The notes: generated by a model not told the origin, from the letters alone. A DNA stretch of 64,000 nt from Collybiopsis luxurians FD-317 M1 (GCA_000827265.1 KN834760.1:90626-154625), one strand, 5' to 3'. Shown: positions 1 to 12,719, counted from the first letter of the stretch. Made by a program: numbers and translations.

Positions 1-1
1 C

Positions 2-746
2 GTTCTAGATCCTTTAATCGAGATCTTTTACACCCCCGGTTCATCAGCGATCAACGTTTGGGCCCAATCCGCCCTGCCCATCTCTAGAGGCTCCATCCGT
101 ATCAACACTACTGACCCCTCCGTCGATCCCGTTGCAGATCCGCAGTATCTCACCGTCGAGGCTGACATCGAGGTTGCTGTAGCTGCCGCAAGGAGAGTCG
201 CGAGCATTGCTGTGACACCGCCATTTAGTGAGTTGTTGACTAAGATGGCACTGGCAGACTCAGGGATGCCGCCGGTGAATGCGGGAGATGAGGAGTTTAG
301 GAGTTGGGCGTTGGATACGTGCGTTTGTTTCTTTCTGTTTCGAAAAAACCTAGTCAACGGACGCTGACGTGTACTTGCGTTCGTGGGTGTGGGTATCTAT
401 AGATATACGCCTGGTACACATCCTATTGCGAGCAACTCCATGATGCCGAGAGAGCTTGGCGGGGTGGTATCTCCAGAGCTTCTTGTCTATGGTTTAGCCT
501 TCTCCTTCATCCCTTGATTCAGCCTTGACGATTGATTACATCTCCCATACAGGCACTACGAATCTGAGGATAGCAGATGCGTCGGTTGTTCCGCTGAGTG
601 TGTTCCCTCATACGACGTTGGGGTGCTACGGAGTCGGTCAGTGGCTTTTTTCCCCTTCTTTTCGTTCGAACGTGTTGACACGAGATTCGCTGTTCATCTT
701 AGCTGAAAAGGCGGCAGAGATGATGTTGCAGGCAGTAAATAAGTAA
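2..746 (+). CDS. GMC oxidoreductase, C-terminal part (partial)
   Basis: FAD-dependent glucose-methanol-choline family oxidase/dehydrogenase, probably secreted; the 5' part lies outside the window. Exons 2-318, 403-491, 553-636 and 703-746 join in phase with GT-AG introns of 61-84 nt. Visible family features are PISRGSIRI near the start of the GMC_oxred_C domain, then THPIASNSMMPRELGGVV, which carries the first active-site His, then TTNLRIADASVVP and FPHTT, which carries the second conserved His, and the final AEKAAEMM helix. This is the arrangement of aryl-alcohol oxidases and related fungal GMC enzymes. Substrate cannot be told from this fragment. It faces the minus-strand hydrolase H1 tail to tail. 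Confidence 0.93.
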
Positions 747-1147
747 AGACGGATTAAACGAGGGAGACCAAGATACTGTGCCGTGAAGACTGGTTATAAC
801 ATGATGTTTATATTTTTCGGACTCCGTCACTTTTGTACATTTGTTTAACGCTTGCAAAACTTTGTTCTCCTGGTTCATGATACATTTTTTCTGTTTATCT
901 TTTGATGCTGTCTTGTCATGCCTTATCATGCATGTACATAGTGGTGAGTGCTGCTGGAGGCAACGACGTTCATGGTAAAAGTGGCAACCCTCTATTGAAG
1001 GTGAGGTTTACATGTACTTGAGGGCTCGATATGAGAAAATCATCGATCGAAACTAGCGTCCCAACAATGCGAGCATATAGTCTATTCTACATAAAAAGAA
1101 AGTATTGAGTAAAGAGTGGAAGCGCTCCGCAAGCTACTCGGACGCTG
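747..1147. other. Intergenic, convergent gene ends
   Basis: About 400 bp between the stop of the GMC gene and the stop of H1. No coding signal or repeat was recognised. The last few tens of bases before H1 resemble the sequence 3' of H2, so the duplication boundary lies close to 1,120. Confidence 0.6.
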
Positions 1148-2640
1148 CTAGAATGTTTTCTGATAGACGAACAGCTGAAAAGAAGTTTGTGAGATCCAGT
1201 AACAGCTTCTGTTGGAGCTACCAAAGTTCCTACCTTATTGATCCCCTCATCACTTTCCATCATGCCTACGTTATCATGGGAAACCCCCTGAACCCAATCG
1301 ACGGTAGCATTGGCTGGCCAGCCGAATGTATTGTTGAGCATGTTGACAAAGTTCTGGCCTCGAGTGTAGTGGGTTGAGCCTTGGGTCTGACATAGAAAGA
1401 GAACAATGAGGACTGTTTCGAATATCATCTAGTCTCGCATACCTCTGCTTGGCATCGAGTATCACCGTTTCCGTTGTCTGCCTGTGAACAAAGGTGTAAT
1501 CGTAAATAAATCCCCCCAGCACTGTTCAACTTGAGGAAAAAACTTACCGTCCCCCAGGCGTAGTTGATAATTTTCCGGTTATACGAAGTCGTGATAGATT
1601 TACGGTCGAGTTTACCCGCGTATGCAGGAAAATCGCTCGCCAAGCCATATTTATAGTCGTCAAACCCGGTGCACGAGGTGTTGGGGATGGGCCGATCAGT
1701 AGACAGCCACATTAGTGAACCGGGATTGGCTTAATGAGATTGTCAGTTTGAAAAAGACCGAAGGAAGATGCAGCTTCGACATACCAATCCAAAAGTGAAG
1801 ACGGTCATCATGGGCAGTCGTACGCCTCAGACCAGCGTATCGCTGGACCATCTGAGCTCCGGCAGAATGTCCCGCGAGGACAACAGTCTACGACCAACTG
1901 CGTAAGCAGACGGAGGATTATAGAGGATCGCATACAACTCACGTTCAAATTGGGGTAGGCCGTTCTATTCATGTAGTACGCGATGAGGGAATCCAAAGCT
2001 TTAAAGCTGCTATAGTGCGAAATATTTTCCGGGCCAACGTTTTTGTGTCCGCTAACCCATGTAGTCGCGCCCCAAACTAATACATCATCTCGAGCAGCTC
2101 CAGCCTTGACGTCCGCTTCGGTCCAGAAGCATGGTGCCATAATAGAGATTTGGGAGCGAGAAATGGAGGAGTTTTTGAAGGTGGCCTTATTGAGGGCGTT
2201 GTTCATGGCATTCCAATAGTACCAGCAATCACGAGGCTATTCAAGATGAGCATTAGCATGATGAAGCAATAACAACGATGAAACTTGACGCGCACTTTTC
2301 CAGGTAAAATGATAACGGCTCGGGTCACTTCAGTCTGGTCCAATCCAGTCGTTTGATAAAGAGGCTGAACAAGCACGTGAAAATCCACTGCTTTGTTTCA
2401 GAAGAGGGAACGTACCAGCTTGGCCCTGCCATTGTCCAACTGCCAGTCAGGGTACGCGGTCCCATCCGTGACTTGAGGCATTGACTGCCAGCCGCCATCC
2501 ACGCTGCCTCCAACAGTGGGGTCAGGGTTTTCTGTCCATTGACGCCGTATGTGCCTCATGGTTGGAGTGCGATGTCTAGTGTGAGCGGCAAAACTCGACA
2601 CCAGGAACAAGAGCAGATAAGGTATAGACGCTATCATCAT
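1148..2640 (-). CDS. Secreted alpha/beta-hydrolase-fold protein, copy H1
   Basis: Predicted secreted serine-hydrolase-fold protein of unknown substrate. Eight exons on the minus strand: 2640-2416, 2364-2296, 2236-1943, 1887-1785, 1729-1548, 1481-1443, 1386-1234, 1174-1148; all phases agree and give 363 residues. A signal peptide of about 20 residues (LLLFLVSSFAAH) opens the protein. The nucleophile elbow AGHSAGAQ has Ser204 and follows strand TVVL; His341 in GVSHDN near the end is the likely catalytic His. Several sequons are present. The acceptor before TVVL is a TCGTAG, so the TAG there is intronic and not a stop. The paralogue H2 has the same exon structure 7.75 kb away. Enzymatic class (esterase, lipase or inactive) cannot be told. 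Confidence 0.85.
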
Positions 2641-4959
2641 AGCAAAGGTAAATGAGTGTGTGGGAGGAGACGAGAACTAAGGGAAGTTAGGATTACAACC
2701 TGTTAAATTTATGGCCTGCATGTAAATTGTAAAAAGCAGGGATAAACCGTACATTGTCCATGGGAAGATGATTGCTCCGGTTCATGATACGATATATTAT
2801 CCACCAGAAGTACACCTAGCGGAGCCGAGATAGGACTTCTTAGAATCGTTATTATTCGGATGACATTCCATTAGTTAACGTCTAGAATTCGTAAGTAATG
2901 CCAACAAGAGTTGAAAAACGCACTCGGAGTGAAATTGAAAAGTCTCTTTTCAGTCGTTCAATAAAGTGACAACGAAACATTTCGACTGTCGGCTTCACTT
3001 CCGAAACGATAACGATACCACGAACGCACGACAATACGCACAGCTGTTTTTGAAGAATATATCGAAGAGACTCCGTGCATATGGGAGAGGATTAGACGGA
3101 AAGAATGCTAGTCTTTCGAGTATTGAGAAGCTTCATGGCGTGTGCTCTCACCTTCAAATTGGTTGCGACAGCAAGGGTACGACGTGCACGGTAGCACATC
3201 AAAGATAGTCAGTTGAAAGTGGAGCACACCATCGTAGCGACACATAGCAGCATGAAACATCCATTCCATAACAGCGGATTGACGAATGAAGCTTTCCCAA
3301 GTATTTACATAGAACTTTTCAGCAAACCATTTCTCAACTCAGACCCTTATTTCGACTCAACTGAATTAAAAATGAGTGGAAAAATGGTTTACTGAACAGC
3401 TCTTTTCACAGCGATTGTAATTCCACTGTGTCTTGCATCTAGACGCAGTTACTAAGTTGCTCGGGTATACTTCGGCAATGTCGCGAAGCTGTCAAGTTAC
3501 GAACGATCACTTCTAAATGAGGGTGAGATTTGAGAGCTTTGAGAACGACGAGGAGCGGATGAGAGGTATGAAGCGCTCGTACTATGTAATGGTGATGTGA
3601 CAAATGATTATCCTATTTAGGCATATCTGAAGGCAATCTATAGGCGATGTAAATAGAGCGGTGCCGAATACATGATAGCTTTTTTTTCAGTAAAGACGGG
3701 AGCATGAAGAGCAACCGAGCGATGGGATTAACGAGGGGATTCGTGGTCAAGCAGTCCCCACCACGCACAATTAAGAAGGTCTTAATTAGTTTTGGCGGTC
3801 TTGATGATGTAAAACTTCCTGCTCAGATGTTTGGTGAGCGTCGATGCGTCTCGATTCTACATGTGAGTAAGGTAAGGTGAACAACTTCTAAATTTGGTTG
3901 AGTATATGTGTAATTACGCTCAGCCGCAGGTAAACTAAGGGCTGACGGCGGTGTTTATGAGTCGTCAACAGTACTTAAATTTATCTGGCTGGTCGGAATG
4001 AAGCATTGCAGCCAAATACGTCGAGAGATCCTCGTGACTTTCATTACAGACCGATTTTTGCGTTGCATTAAACATCTATAATATAAAAGAAGGGTTTTAT
4101 CGGAGCAATCTCATTGGCTGAGAGACAGCCACTCTTTTAGGAGCTCCAGGAGGATACCAGATAACATTAAGAGTCTCCACACAGGTCGCGCCGAAGGCGT
4201 GACGGGTATCTGCTAGTAATGACTCGAATCAAGCACGGTAAATCGCCTAAAAGAGAAGGGTTAAAAAAAAGTACTTATTCATAAGAATGAGCGCGCTCAT
4301 TGTGATTTAAGGAAGAATAAGGTTAAGTTTAATATTAACCGGAGGAGCAAAGCAAAGTACGTATTATGTCGGAAAACATCACAATCTGACAGGTCCGTTG
4401 CCATCCGTCAAACTTGAATAGAGCACACGGGGACACGATGCTTTCCCCAATGCCCATACAAAAGAATAGAATAATCCAGATTCGAACACGAGCTGCAGTG
4501 TGTGTTTAATGGCTACAATCTTCTTCCAAAATTCTGGATATTCCTTCGTAACGTTCGGAAGTTCCCCACAATTTTTTTATATTTGAGAAGGTCTAATTGA
4601 CAATTATGGTAAATTTAGGACATACGGAGGTTATATCAATGTGAAATGTGGCGACAATATTCATTAAAAAAAGTCATAAAACAGTGTGCTTTGGGACCCG
4701 ACTTGGCTGACCAACCCACTCCCACTGCGTCCGCGCATGTGAGCATTCCTGGACGGATGAGCTGCCGTTTACGCGGTGAAAGAAGACCAATCTAGTTTCG
4801 ATTCTCTAGAATTCGAGCCCTGTCAACTAGTACTCGTATATTTTACCAAACACTCCAGCTTTAACAGCTTTAATTCGAATATGGGCCTCGTAACGGCGAC
4901 AAGGCCAGCAATGTAGAGTAGTACTGTTGATTTGAAAGCGATGAGACAAGCTGGGAGTG
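2641..4959. other. Spacer of unit 1, no gene seen
   Basis: About 2.3 kb between the H1 start and relic R1. It is homologous to 10,392-12,720 with many small indels. Reading frames are short and not conserved between the copies, which argues against coding. The first 200 bp should hold the H1 promoter; I do not see a clear TATA box there. Confidence 0.6.
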
Positions 4960-5250
4960 GAATACTCTTCTCGGAAGGCGCCATCCCGATAGTATGTTCC
5001 ACAGCCGAGAGTGGGATTGGGAGTGCTTCACTTTGCCGTTCGACTAGCATGGCTAGAGTAAAGCCTCCATCAAGCGTGACCACAACTTCGCCAGTGCCCA
5101 GTTAATGGATATATGAAAGCAGTCCTTTAGCTTACTGAAGGAAGCAAAGAGGCGGATTGAAAGAACGTAGCGAGATTTCTGCCCCAAGCTAGGTCCGCAA
5201 ACGGATAAAGACCACGCCCGCCAAACGGCGACAACATCACTCAAAAGATA
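4960..5250 (-). pseudogene. Two-exon relic of a fungal multi-spanning membrane protein (R1)
   Basis: Two phase-compatible exons on the minus strand, 5250-5136 and 5085 to about 4960, separated by a 50-nt GT-AG intron. The first reads YLLSDVVAVWRAWSLSV, which resembles the LSDAVVVWRAWVL signature of an Agaricomycete multi-pass membrane protein family. The second reads VVTLDGGFTLAMLVE, in the style of the following helix of that family. No N-terminal or C-terminal exons were found on either side, so this is a fragment. It lies head to head with D1, 1.5 kb upstream of it. R2 and R3 are further decayed copies. Confidence 0.55.
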
Positions 5251-6668
5251 CTACGTTTTGACGCTGGTAAGTACACCATGTTTTTCAAAACAAGTCAAGG
5301 TACAATAATTCTTGCAAGCATTAAAGATCTTGTCTATTATTGAAATGGTTCATCCCTTCTCTGTTCCAAAACAAACGATTGCGAGTCTGTACTTGAGTCA
5401 TTGAAAAGAGAATCTAGAGAAATCCAAACTCAGCCAGCAGAAAGGAAAAGTCGCTTGGTCCTATGTACAGAATTGAATACGTTGTTATGTCCCAGATACG
5501 AGCTGTCAATCTCACAGTTCTCTACCTCAGCGTTGGCATGCCACGGGAGTTGAGGGTAAATGGACTAAGCAGCCATATCAAAACCTCACTGACAACAGCT
5601 ACATAAAAGGACATTGATATAATACAATAAGTAAGGCCGCCAACTCCCTAGCCCTCGAAGACTCAAGACCAAAGAAATAATTGTTTGGCGGTTCGGTATT
5701 ACAGTATAAGAGATTAATATACATATCTGAAACGCACAACTGTCTCTCCTACTTGCGCTGAGTTTGGAATGGTAATAACGCCGACTGATCCTGATTACTT
5801 TACTTGGTCTATGAGCCATTTTCCTCGCAGTCATCCCCAAACCACGCACCCGCCTTCTTCTGATTTCGGAGAACAAAAGTATATGTATCATCGATATGGG
5901 CTGATATATGTGTATCTGCGCCTGAGCACGTCCGGATTTGAAGCGCAGTACCTTCTTCGTATGAGTTTTTTGAAATTCGTTTTGCCTTCAGGGGAAGGAA
6001 GGGAGTAGGAAGGAAGCAAAATCGATCTATTAGGGTAGTCTGGTTTCAAGATATACCCCTAGACATATTTTTTTCATCCAAGCACATTCGAACGGGATTG
6101 AATTCACTGTGCAGGTATTTACGGCGTACGCCCTCTGACCTGGGGTAATGGACAGGAATTTATATAGAAATTCACGTCAATACATTGAAACTGAAACTCG
6201 TTCTGGCATAATCTTCTGTGGCGCAATCTTTCATCCCCTGACAAGCTTTTCGGACTTGGAAACTTGTGTTCGCACATATTTCCATAGGTTTTTTCATTGG
6301 TCCATCAGTCTTCGGAGCTCGTTTGAGCATGGACCCATGTAGTACGAGTGGCGTTCGCCATAAACCGTGCACCTCTATCCCAGTCTTATCACTGTTAAAA
6401 CGCTATAACAGCGGCTCGTTTGCGCGCTTACATTCATCATCAATTTCTGCTACATAGTTCCTCCTCATCAAGCTTCTCGTCCTTCCTCCTCTTAACAGAC
6501 ATATCGATACTCTGCCGCCGAAATTTGCTACCCGATTCAATCGAACAAGTGCCGGTTTTGCCGGGTGTGCCGCGAGAAGCAGCAAGCTATTCTTCCCGAA
6601 CTATGTACACCCGGTCCACGTCAGTCGTCCCTAATTTTGGTCTGAATTTGGTACTGTATTCGCCTGGG
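5251..6668. other. Spacer between R1 and D1
   Basis: About 1.4 kb conserved in position at 12,987-14,418 and 16,869-18,182. Open frames differ between copies, so coding is unlikely. The last few hundred bases before D1 are conserved in all D blocks, including the fourth copy at 33.3 kb, and should contain the D promoter. Confidence 0.5.
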
Positions 6669-6677
6669 ACATAAAAG
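6669..6677 (+). promoter_or_regulatory. TATA-like box of D1
   Basis: The stretch ACATAAAAG lies 63 bp upstream of the D1 start codon and is preserved ahead of all four D copies, in the shared context TTCGCCTGGGACATAAAAGT or close to it. Confidence 0.5.
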
Positions 6678-6739
6678 TAGCTTCATTCAAACTCTCATTT
6701 TCCTCCAACCCCAGCATTTTGAGATCTCCCAGTCTTTGG

Positions 6740-8056
6740 ATGAAGGCCCGGCTGGTTGCATCAAGTATGTGCGAAACCTAGTCTTTGGGTAACGAACAGA
6801 CTATCTATGTTGATATATTCAAAGTATTGGGGTTATTGCTTACAGGGTTTGATGTCATTTCAACGAGAAGGCGAGAGCTGGAGTACATGTGGAGGTGACT
6901 AAATTTTCTCTCGGTCCTCCTGGAGAGGTCTCACACATCAACTAGGAGACCTTTCCTATTAAGCTTTGTGCGGAGTCTCTTTATTCTAGCACGTTATCTG
7001 GCAATTGTAATTCACATGTGAGTTACCTTAGCTTCTCAGGAGCGCAAACTGAACTCGAAATGTCAGTGTGGACATTGTTTTGGCAAGCGTTATCACCGTT
7101 AAAACTGGCGAGCTCCAGCAGATGTCAGAGAGTCTTTGCTTGTCTATGGTCATTTTTCGTCTTGTGTCCATTCAATGCATGCTATCTATATTGCATTTTA
7201 TCCTCATGCTTCGAGGTTTCAACTTCGTCACCATCGTTACCTGTATCCTGCTAATGTGTTTTTTTTTCAAGTATTTGCTCTCTACAATCAAAGCGTTCTC
7301 GCTGGTATATTTCTCCTAGTTCTAATTGTCGTGGAATTTGCTGGGCCGACTGTTGGATTGGTGTGGGCATTTACTGAGGCAAAGATTGATTTTTCTGGAT
7401 ATTGTTCCCACAAAATATCCTTGACTGGTCAATCGCGATATTCCATCCTATGGTTCATGTAAGGGTTCTACCGGTAGGTGAGAAATGCAATTTCTAACGA
7501 ACAGGGCAGGGGCGGGAAATTGGTCATTCAACTCGTTCTGCACGGATTAGCTTGGAAACGTACGATTTGGGATTTTCGTCTTATCACATTGTTTCGACCT
7601 ACGATTATTTCTGTGCTGAATCGAGATGGATTGAAGATTTTCACAGGCATTTCAGGTATCACACTACATCCCGACTACTTTCCTCATTCAGTCTCTAACG
7701 ATGACACCGGTCTTAGTGGCAGTAGTTGCAATTGTTGTCGCAGCTTTTAAGCGAGGAGAACCAGTCGTTTTCATTTTTCCGTCAGTCATCTCATCAGCTT
7801 TTGCATACCAAAATCTCATATCGGTAAAAGGCTTTTGATAACATTCATTTCTGCCTCAGTAAATCAGATTTTCGCTTGGCAGCCTTTTCTACTAATGCTC
7901 AGTGGGATTCAGGGTAGCCGAACAATTCTCAACCTCCAGGCTTTGTCAGAAGAGGGGGGGTCTTCGCCCAAATCAAGGAATCAAGTAGAGCTCACCAGCA
8001 TAGAAGAATTTACAGCATGGGAGGCGCCATGGGATACATCTACTTCAATAGATTAA
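6740..8056 (+). CDS. DUF6533-like multi-spanning membrane protein D1
   Basis: Predicted seven-helix-type membrane protein of the large Agaricomycete DUF6533-like group, function unknown. Eight exons: 6740-6764, 6825-6894, 6946-7017, 7067-7215, 7272-7458, 7510-7655, 7717-7823, 7913-8056. All phases agree and give 299 residues. Family landmarks are TRRRELEYMWRRPF (residues 22-35), LMLRVFALYNQ at the exon 4/5 joint, VLNRDGLK (203-210) and TILNLQ (256-261), followed by a polar tail. Exon 1 is short; its joint to LGLLLTG uses a CAAAG acceptor, chosen because it is the only one giving the correct phase in all four copies. A TATA-like box lies 63 bp upstream. D3 is nearly identical; D2 and D4 are damaged. 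Confidence 0.8.
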
Positions 8057-8901
8057 ATCTAGCACATTAACTGAGGACGAAAGGCGAAGCAAAGGGCCAC
8101 TACTACTGATAAACTATCATTTGTCTTATACGGCATTTTATGTGCGACAGTCGGTAAGTAGGAACAGCTCAGCAATTCCCATCGGAAAATAAACTTATGG
8201 ACGCGGTAAACTGAATGGATGACCTCGTCTTATATCAAGTCTCACTAAAGGAACGTATGGCGGGACGGAACCGACTCGGACAAGAGCAATTTACCTTCGA
8301 CATACACTGATAGTGGGCGAGGGATGTGTGCATTCAACTTTTGCATTGTCGTGTAATTGTGCTCGTACGGCGTCTTCTGGGCTTTATGATATTTAGGAAA
8401 CTGAACTGCTAGGCATGCGTAGCATTCAGATGTACCGCAAGACAAGTTTGTTTATCGGCACTCAAGTACCTCCGGGATTATGGCGCATATAAAAGCTCGC
8501 TAGGCGGGCATCTCTATCAATTGAGTATGGACGAAGCCTGCAGGTTTGAGATCTCCTTTGTGCACCTTCTGTGGGGCATTACTTGACCGCTGGCAACCTT
8601 TTCGAACTGATATTTTCATATGTATGGATGTATGTAGAATCATTTTAATATTTCTTGGACCATTCAGGGTCTGCGAGACACCCGTGCATGAGCTATGGTT
8701 TCTTGATGACTCTTAGCAGCTCTTAGCATCAAGGCTCTCATCATGTATCTTAGCTTTCAATTGTCGTCGCTAAGTACAAGAAATTAGCCGCTGGACGCGT
8801 CAAGAACGCCGTCGTTTGAGTGCTAATGGTAATATCTCTACCGGTTTCAGACGGCCCGATAGATTCTGACCCTTCTCCTCCTTCAAGCTACTCGAACACT
8901 G
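8057..8901. other. Spacer between D1 and H2
   Basis: About 850 bp between the convergent ends of D1 and H2. The part up to about 8.88 kb recurs behind D3 at 19.6-20.5 kb, where the 183-bp element is inserted after the equivalent of position 8,464. No coding signal was recognised. Confidence 0.55.
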
Positions 8902-10391
8902 CTAGAATGTTTTCTGATAGACGAACAGCTGAAAAGAAGTCTGTGAGATCCAGTAACAGCTTCTGTTGGAGCTACCGAAGCTCCTACCTTATTGATCCCC
9001 TCATCACTTTCCATCATGCCTACGTTATCATGGGAAACCCCCTGAATCCAATCGACGGTAGCATTGGCTGGCCAGCCGAACGTGTTATTGATCATGTTCA
9101 CAAAGTTCTGACCTCGAGTGTAGTGGGTTGAGCCTTGGGTCTGACATAGAAAGGGAACAGTGAGGACCAATCTTGAATAGCATCCAGTCTTGCATACCTC
9201 TGCTTGGCATCGGGTATCACCGTTTCCGTTGTCTGCCTGTGAACAAAGGTGTAATCGTAAATAAATCCCCTCAGCACTGTTCAATTTGAAGAAAAAACTT
9301 ACTGTCCCCCAGGCGTAGTTGATAATTCTTCGGTTATATGAAGTCGTGATAGACTTACGGTCGAGTTTACCCGCGTATGCAGGAAAATCACTCTCCAGGC
9401 CATATTTATAGTCGTCAAACCCGGTGCACGAGGTGTTGGGGCTGGGCCGATCAGTAGACAGCCACATTAGTGAACCGGGATTGGCTTGATGAGATTGTCA
9501 GTTTGAAGAAGACCGAAGGAAGATGCAGCTTCGACATACCAATCCAAAAGTGAAGACGATCATCATGGGCGGCCGTACGCCTCAGACCAGCATATCGCTG
9601 GACCATCTGAGCTCCGGCAGAATGTCCCGCGAGGACAACAGTCTTCGACCAACTTCTAAGCAGACGGAGTATTATAGAGGATCGTATACCACTCACGTTC
9701 AAATTGGGGTAGGCCGTCCTATTCATGTAGTACGCGATGAGGGAATCCAAAGCTTTAAAGCTGCTATAGTCCGAAATACCATCCGGGCCAACATTTTTGT
9801 GTCCGCTAATCCATGTAGTCGCGCCCCAAATTAATACATCATCTCGAGCAGCTCCAGCCTTAACGTCCGCTTCGGTCCAGAAGCACGGCGCCATAATGGA
9901 GATTTGAGAGCGAGAAATGGAGGAGTTTTCGTAGTTGGCCTTATTGAGGGCGTTGTTCATGGCATTCCAATAGTACCAGCAATCGCGAGGCTATTCAAGA
10001 TGAGCATTAGCATGATGAAGCAATAACAACGATGAAACTTGACGCGCACTTTTCCAGGTAAAATGATAACGGCTCGGGTCACTTCAGTCTGGTCCAATCC
10101 AGTCGTTTGATAAAGAGGCTGAACAAGCACGTGAAAATCCATTGCTTTGTTTCAGAAGAGGGAACGTACCAGCTTGGCCCCGCTATTGTCCAACTGCCAG
10201 TCAGGATACGCGGTCCCATCCGTGACTTGAGGCATTGACTGCCAGCCGCCATCCGGGCTGCCTCCAACAGTGGGGTCAGGGTTTTCTGTCCATTGACGCC
10301 GTATGTGCCTCATGGTTGGAGTGCGATGTCCAGCGTGAGCGGCAAAACTCGATGCCAGGAACAAGAGCAGATAGGGAATAGACGCTACCAT
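8902..10391 (-). CDS. Secreted alpha/beta-hydrolase-fold protein, copy H2
   Basis: Paralogue of H1 with the same eight exons: 10391-10170, 10118-10050, 9990-9697, 9642-9540, 9484-9303, 9236-9198, 9140-8988, 8928-8902, giving 362 residues with every phase matching. A signal peptide (YLLLFLASSFAA) starts the protein. The nucleophile elbow AGHSAGAQ has Ser203 and the likely catalytic His sits in GVSHDN. The acceptor before TVVL is TCGAAG where H1 has TCGTAG. Differences from H1 are scattered; none breaks the frame, which suggests both copies have been kept under constraint or are young. Substrate unknown. Confidence 0.85.
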
Positions 10392-12719
10392 CCTAGCAAA
10401 GGTAAATGAGTGTGTGGGAGGAGACGAGAACTAAGGGAAGTTGGGATTACAACGTGTTGTATTTATGGCCTGCATGTAAATTGTAAATAAGCAGGGATAA
10501 ACCGTACGCTGTCCATGGGAAGATGATTGCTCCGGTCCATGATACGATATATTATCCACCAAAAGTACACTAGGTGGAGCCGAGATAGGACTTCTTAGAA
10601 TCATTATTATTCGGATGGCATTCAATTAGTTAACGTCTGGAATTTAAGCGTGGTGCCAGCATGAGTTGAAAAGCGTACTCGGAGTGAAATTGAAAAGTCA
10701 ATTTTCCAGTCGTTCAATGAAGTGGCAACGAAACATTTCGACTGTCGGCTTCACTTCCGGTATGATAACGATATCACGAATGCACGACAATTGATTCTGA
10801 AGAATATATCGAAGAGAATTCGTGCATATGGGAGAGGATTAGGCAGAACGAATGCTAGTCGTTTGATTGAGCATTGAGAAGCTTCATGGCGTGTGCTCTC
10901 ACATTTGAATTTGTTGCGATAGCAAGCGTACGACGTACACGGGCAGTCATAGGTAGCACATCAAAGATAGCCGCTTGAAAGTGGAGCAGACCATCGAAAC
11001 GACCGCACGTTTCATAACAGCGGATTGACGAATGAAAACAGACTACCATCTTCCACCATGCAGTCTTATTCTTATTGGTGGAATGAATGGATTCATGAAG
11101 TTGCCGATACCACAGGCTTGCAGACTTGTAGCAAGGATACTCTTCCTCAAGTATTTCATTTTCACAGCAACTGTAATTCCACTGTGTCGCGCCCAGGTAA
11201 GCTACTCGGGCATGCTTCGGCGCTGTCTTGAAGCTGGACATCTCTGAACGGTCACTTATAGAGCCTTGAGTACGATGAGGGGCGGATGAGAGGTATGACG
11301 CGCTCGAGACGGGTGATTAACCTCTTTAGGCATATCTGAAGGCAATTGTAGATAGAACTTGGATAGAACGGTGCTGAATACATGATTACGTTTTCCTAGC
11401 CAGGGACGCGGGCAACCGAACGACGGGATCAACAAGGAGATCCATGATCAAGCAGTGATCAAGCAGTCACAACCACGCACAACTAACTTGAAGAAGGTCC
11501 TGAGAGCCTTTCGCAGACGCCTATGTCTGAGTGAGAAGCGTCACCAAAACAGTCCAATCTATATAACTCCGAGTCAAGTCAGCGCAGCTGGCTTGACAGA
11601 GGATAAGATAGGCGCCCGGCGGCTGAGTCGGTCTAATGCCGTTCCTACGGCATTCTGACCTCTTCCCTCAACGTCGTTCTCAGCCGCCGCTCGACCTTCT
11701 CTCTTTTTCCAAGCCCTCCCGTCCCTTCAGCGACTGACTTTAGTCAGCCGTTCCAGGCTTCATCCCCGCGGGTTCTCTTGTCTTTTTGCTGCCCACCCGG
11801 GCGGGGCCAAGCCCCAGCCAAACCACGCTTCTTGGATTATAAACAAATCTTCATATCTCATTTTGGATATTGCACCCTCAAGGTGCACTCTCCTCTTTTC
11901 TCTATCCTTTTCACTGACTCCTAGCCAGCCTATCTTATCCCCTTTACAAGGTTTATTTCCACGTGATAAACAAGTGGGATGAGCCGAATCCCGGCGGCTT
12001 TGGTAATGCAAATTCTTCCTGCTCAGAGGTTCTGAGCTATTTGGTTCGCGTCTGGATTTTACTTGTAAGTAAGGTGAACAACTACTAAATTTGGTTGAGT
12101 ATATGCGTAATTATGCTCAGCCGCAGGTAAACTAAGAGCTGACAGCGGTGTTTATCTGAGTCGTCAACAGTATATCTGGCTAGTCCAGCATGAAGCGCTG
12201 CAGCCGAATACGTCGGAATATCCTCTCGACTTTCATTACAGATAGACTTTTGCGTTGCATTAAGCCTAATGATTGAAGCAGGACAAATTGCCTAGAAAAG
12301 AGGGGGCTAAAGAAAAACCCTGTAATTGTAAAGAGATGGGGTTACTTACTGTGATTTAAGGAAGGATAGGTTAAGTTTAATATAACCGGGGGAAGAAAGC
12401 AATATATTATGTCGAGAATATCGCGATCTGACAGGTCTAATGGGGTATTAGAACACACGTCAGACTTGAATAGAGTAGGAGACACGATGCTTTACCCATG
12501 GAACAATAGAGTAGTCCAGATTCGAGCATGAATTGCAGAGTCTGTCCAATGTTCACAATCTTCTTCGAAGGTTCTAGGTATCCCTTCTAACGTTAAGGTC
12601 TGATAAACATTTATAGTAAATTTAGAACATGTTGTGCTAATGTCTGTGGCAATCAATATTCGCCATGAAGAGACAAACCGGTAGAGAGATCCTCTTCATC
12701 ACCGTAAAATCAGAAGGTA
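10392..12719. other. Spacer of unit 2, no gene seen
   Basis: Homologous to 2,641-4,959 but carrying an extra block at about 11.54-12.0 kb. A 120-bp stretch near 11,040-11,160 also has no clear counterpart in unit 1. Open frames are short and unsupported by the sister copy. Confidence 0.55.
11540..12005 (+). mobile_element. LTR-like insertion absent from unit 1
   Basis: Unit 1 passes directly from the equivalent of 11,490 to the equivalent of 12,005, so about 450 bp here are extra. The block is GC-richer than its surroundings and contains a short hairpin (ATGCCGT/ACGGCAT), a TATA-like GGATTATAAAC, a perfect 13-bp inverted pair GGATAAGATAGGC at 11,601 and 11,928, and CCCGGCGGCT at both ends (11,616 and 11,991). 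This looks like a solo LTR of a Ty3-type retrotransposon, but I could not fix the exact ends or a target duplication. Confidence 0.4.

Noticed and set aside
1870..1900. Apparent in-frame TAG just before the GHSAG motif of H1
   Set aside because: A GT-AG intron in phase ends exactly with this TAG, and H2 has AAG at the same acceptor, so it is not a nonsense codon.
4823..5083. Reading the R1 second exon as an independent 86-codon gene
   Set aside because: Its start Met lies inside an exon that joins in phase to the upstream WRAW exon, and the frame is not kept in R2 and R3.
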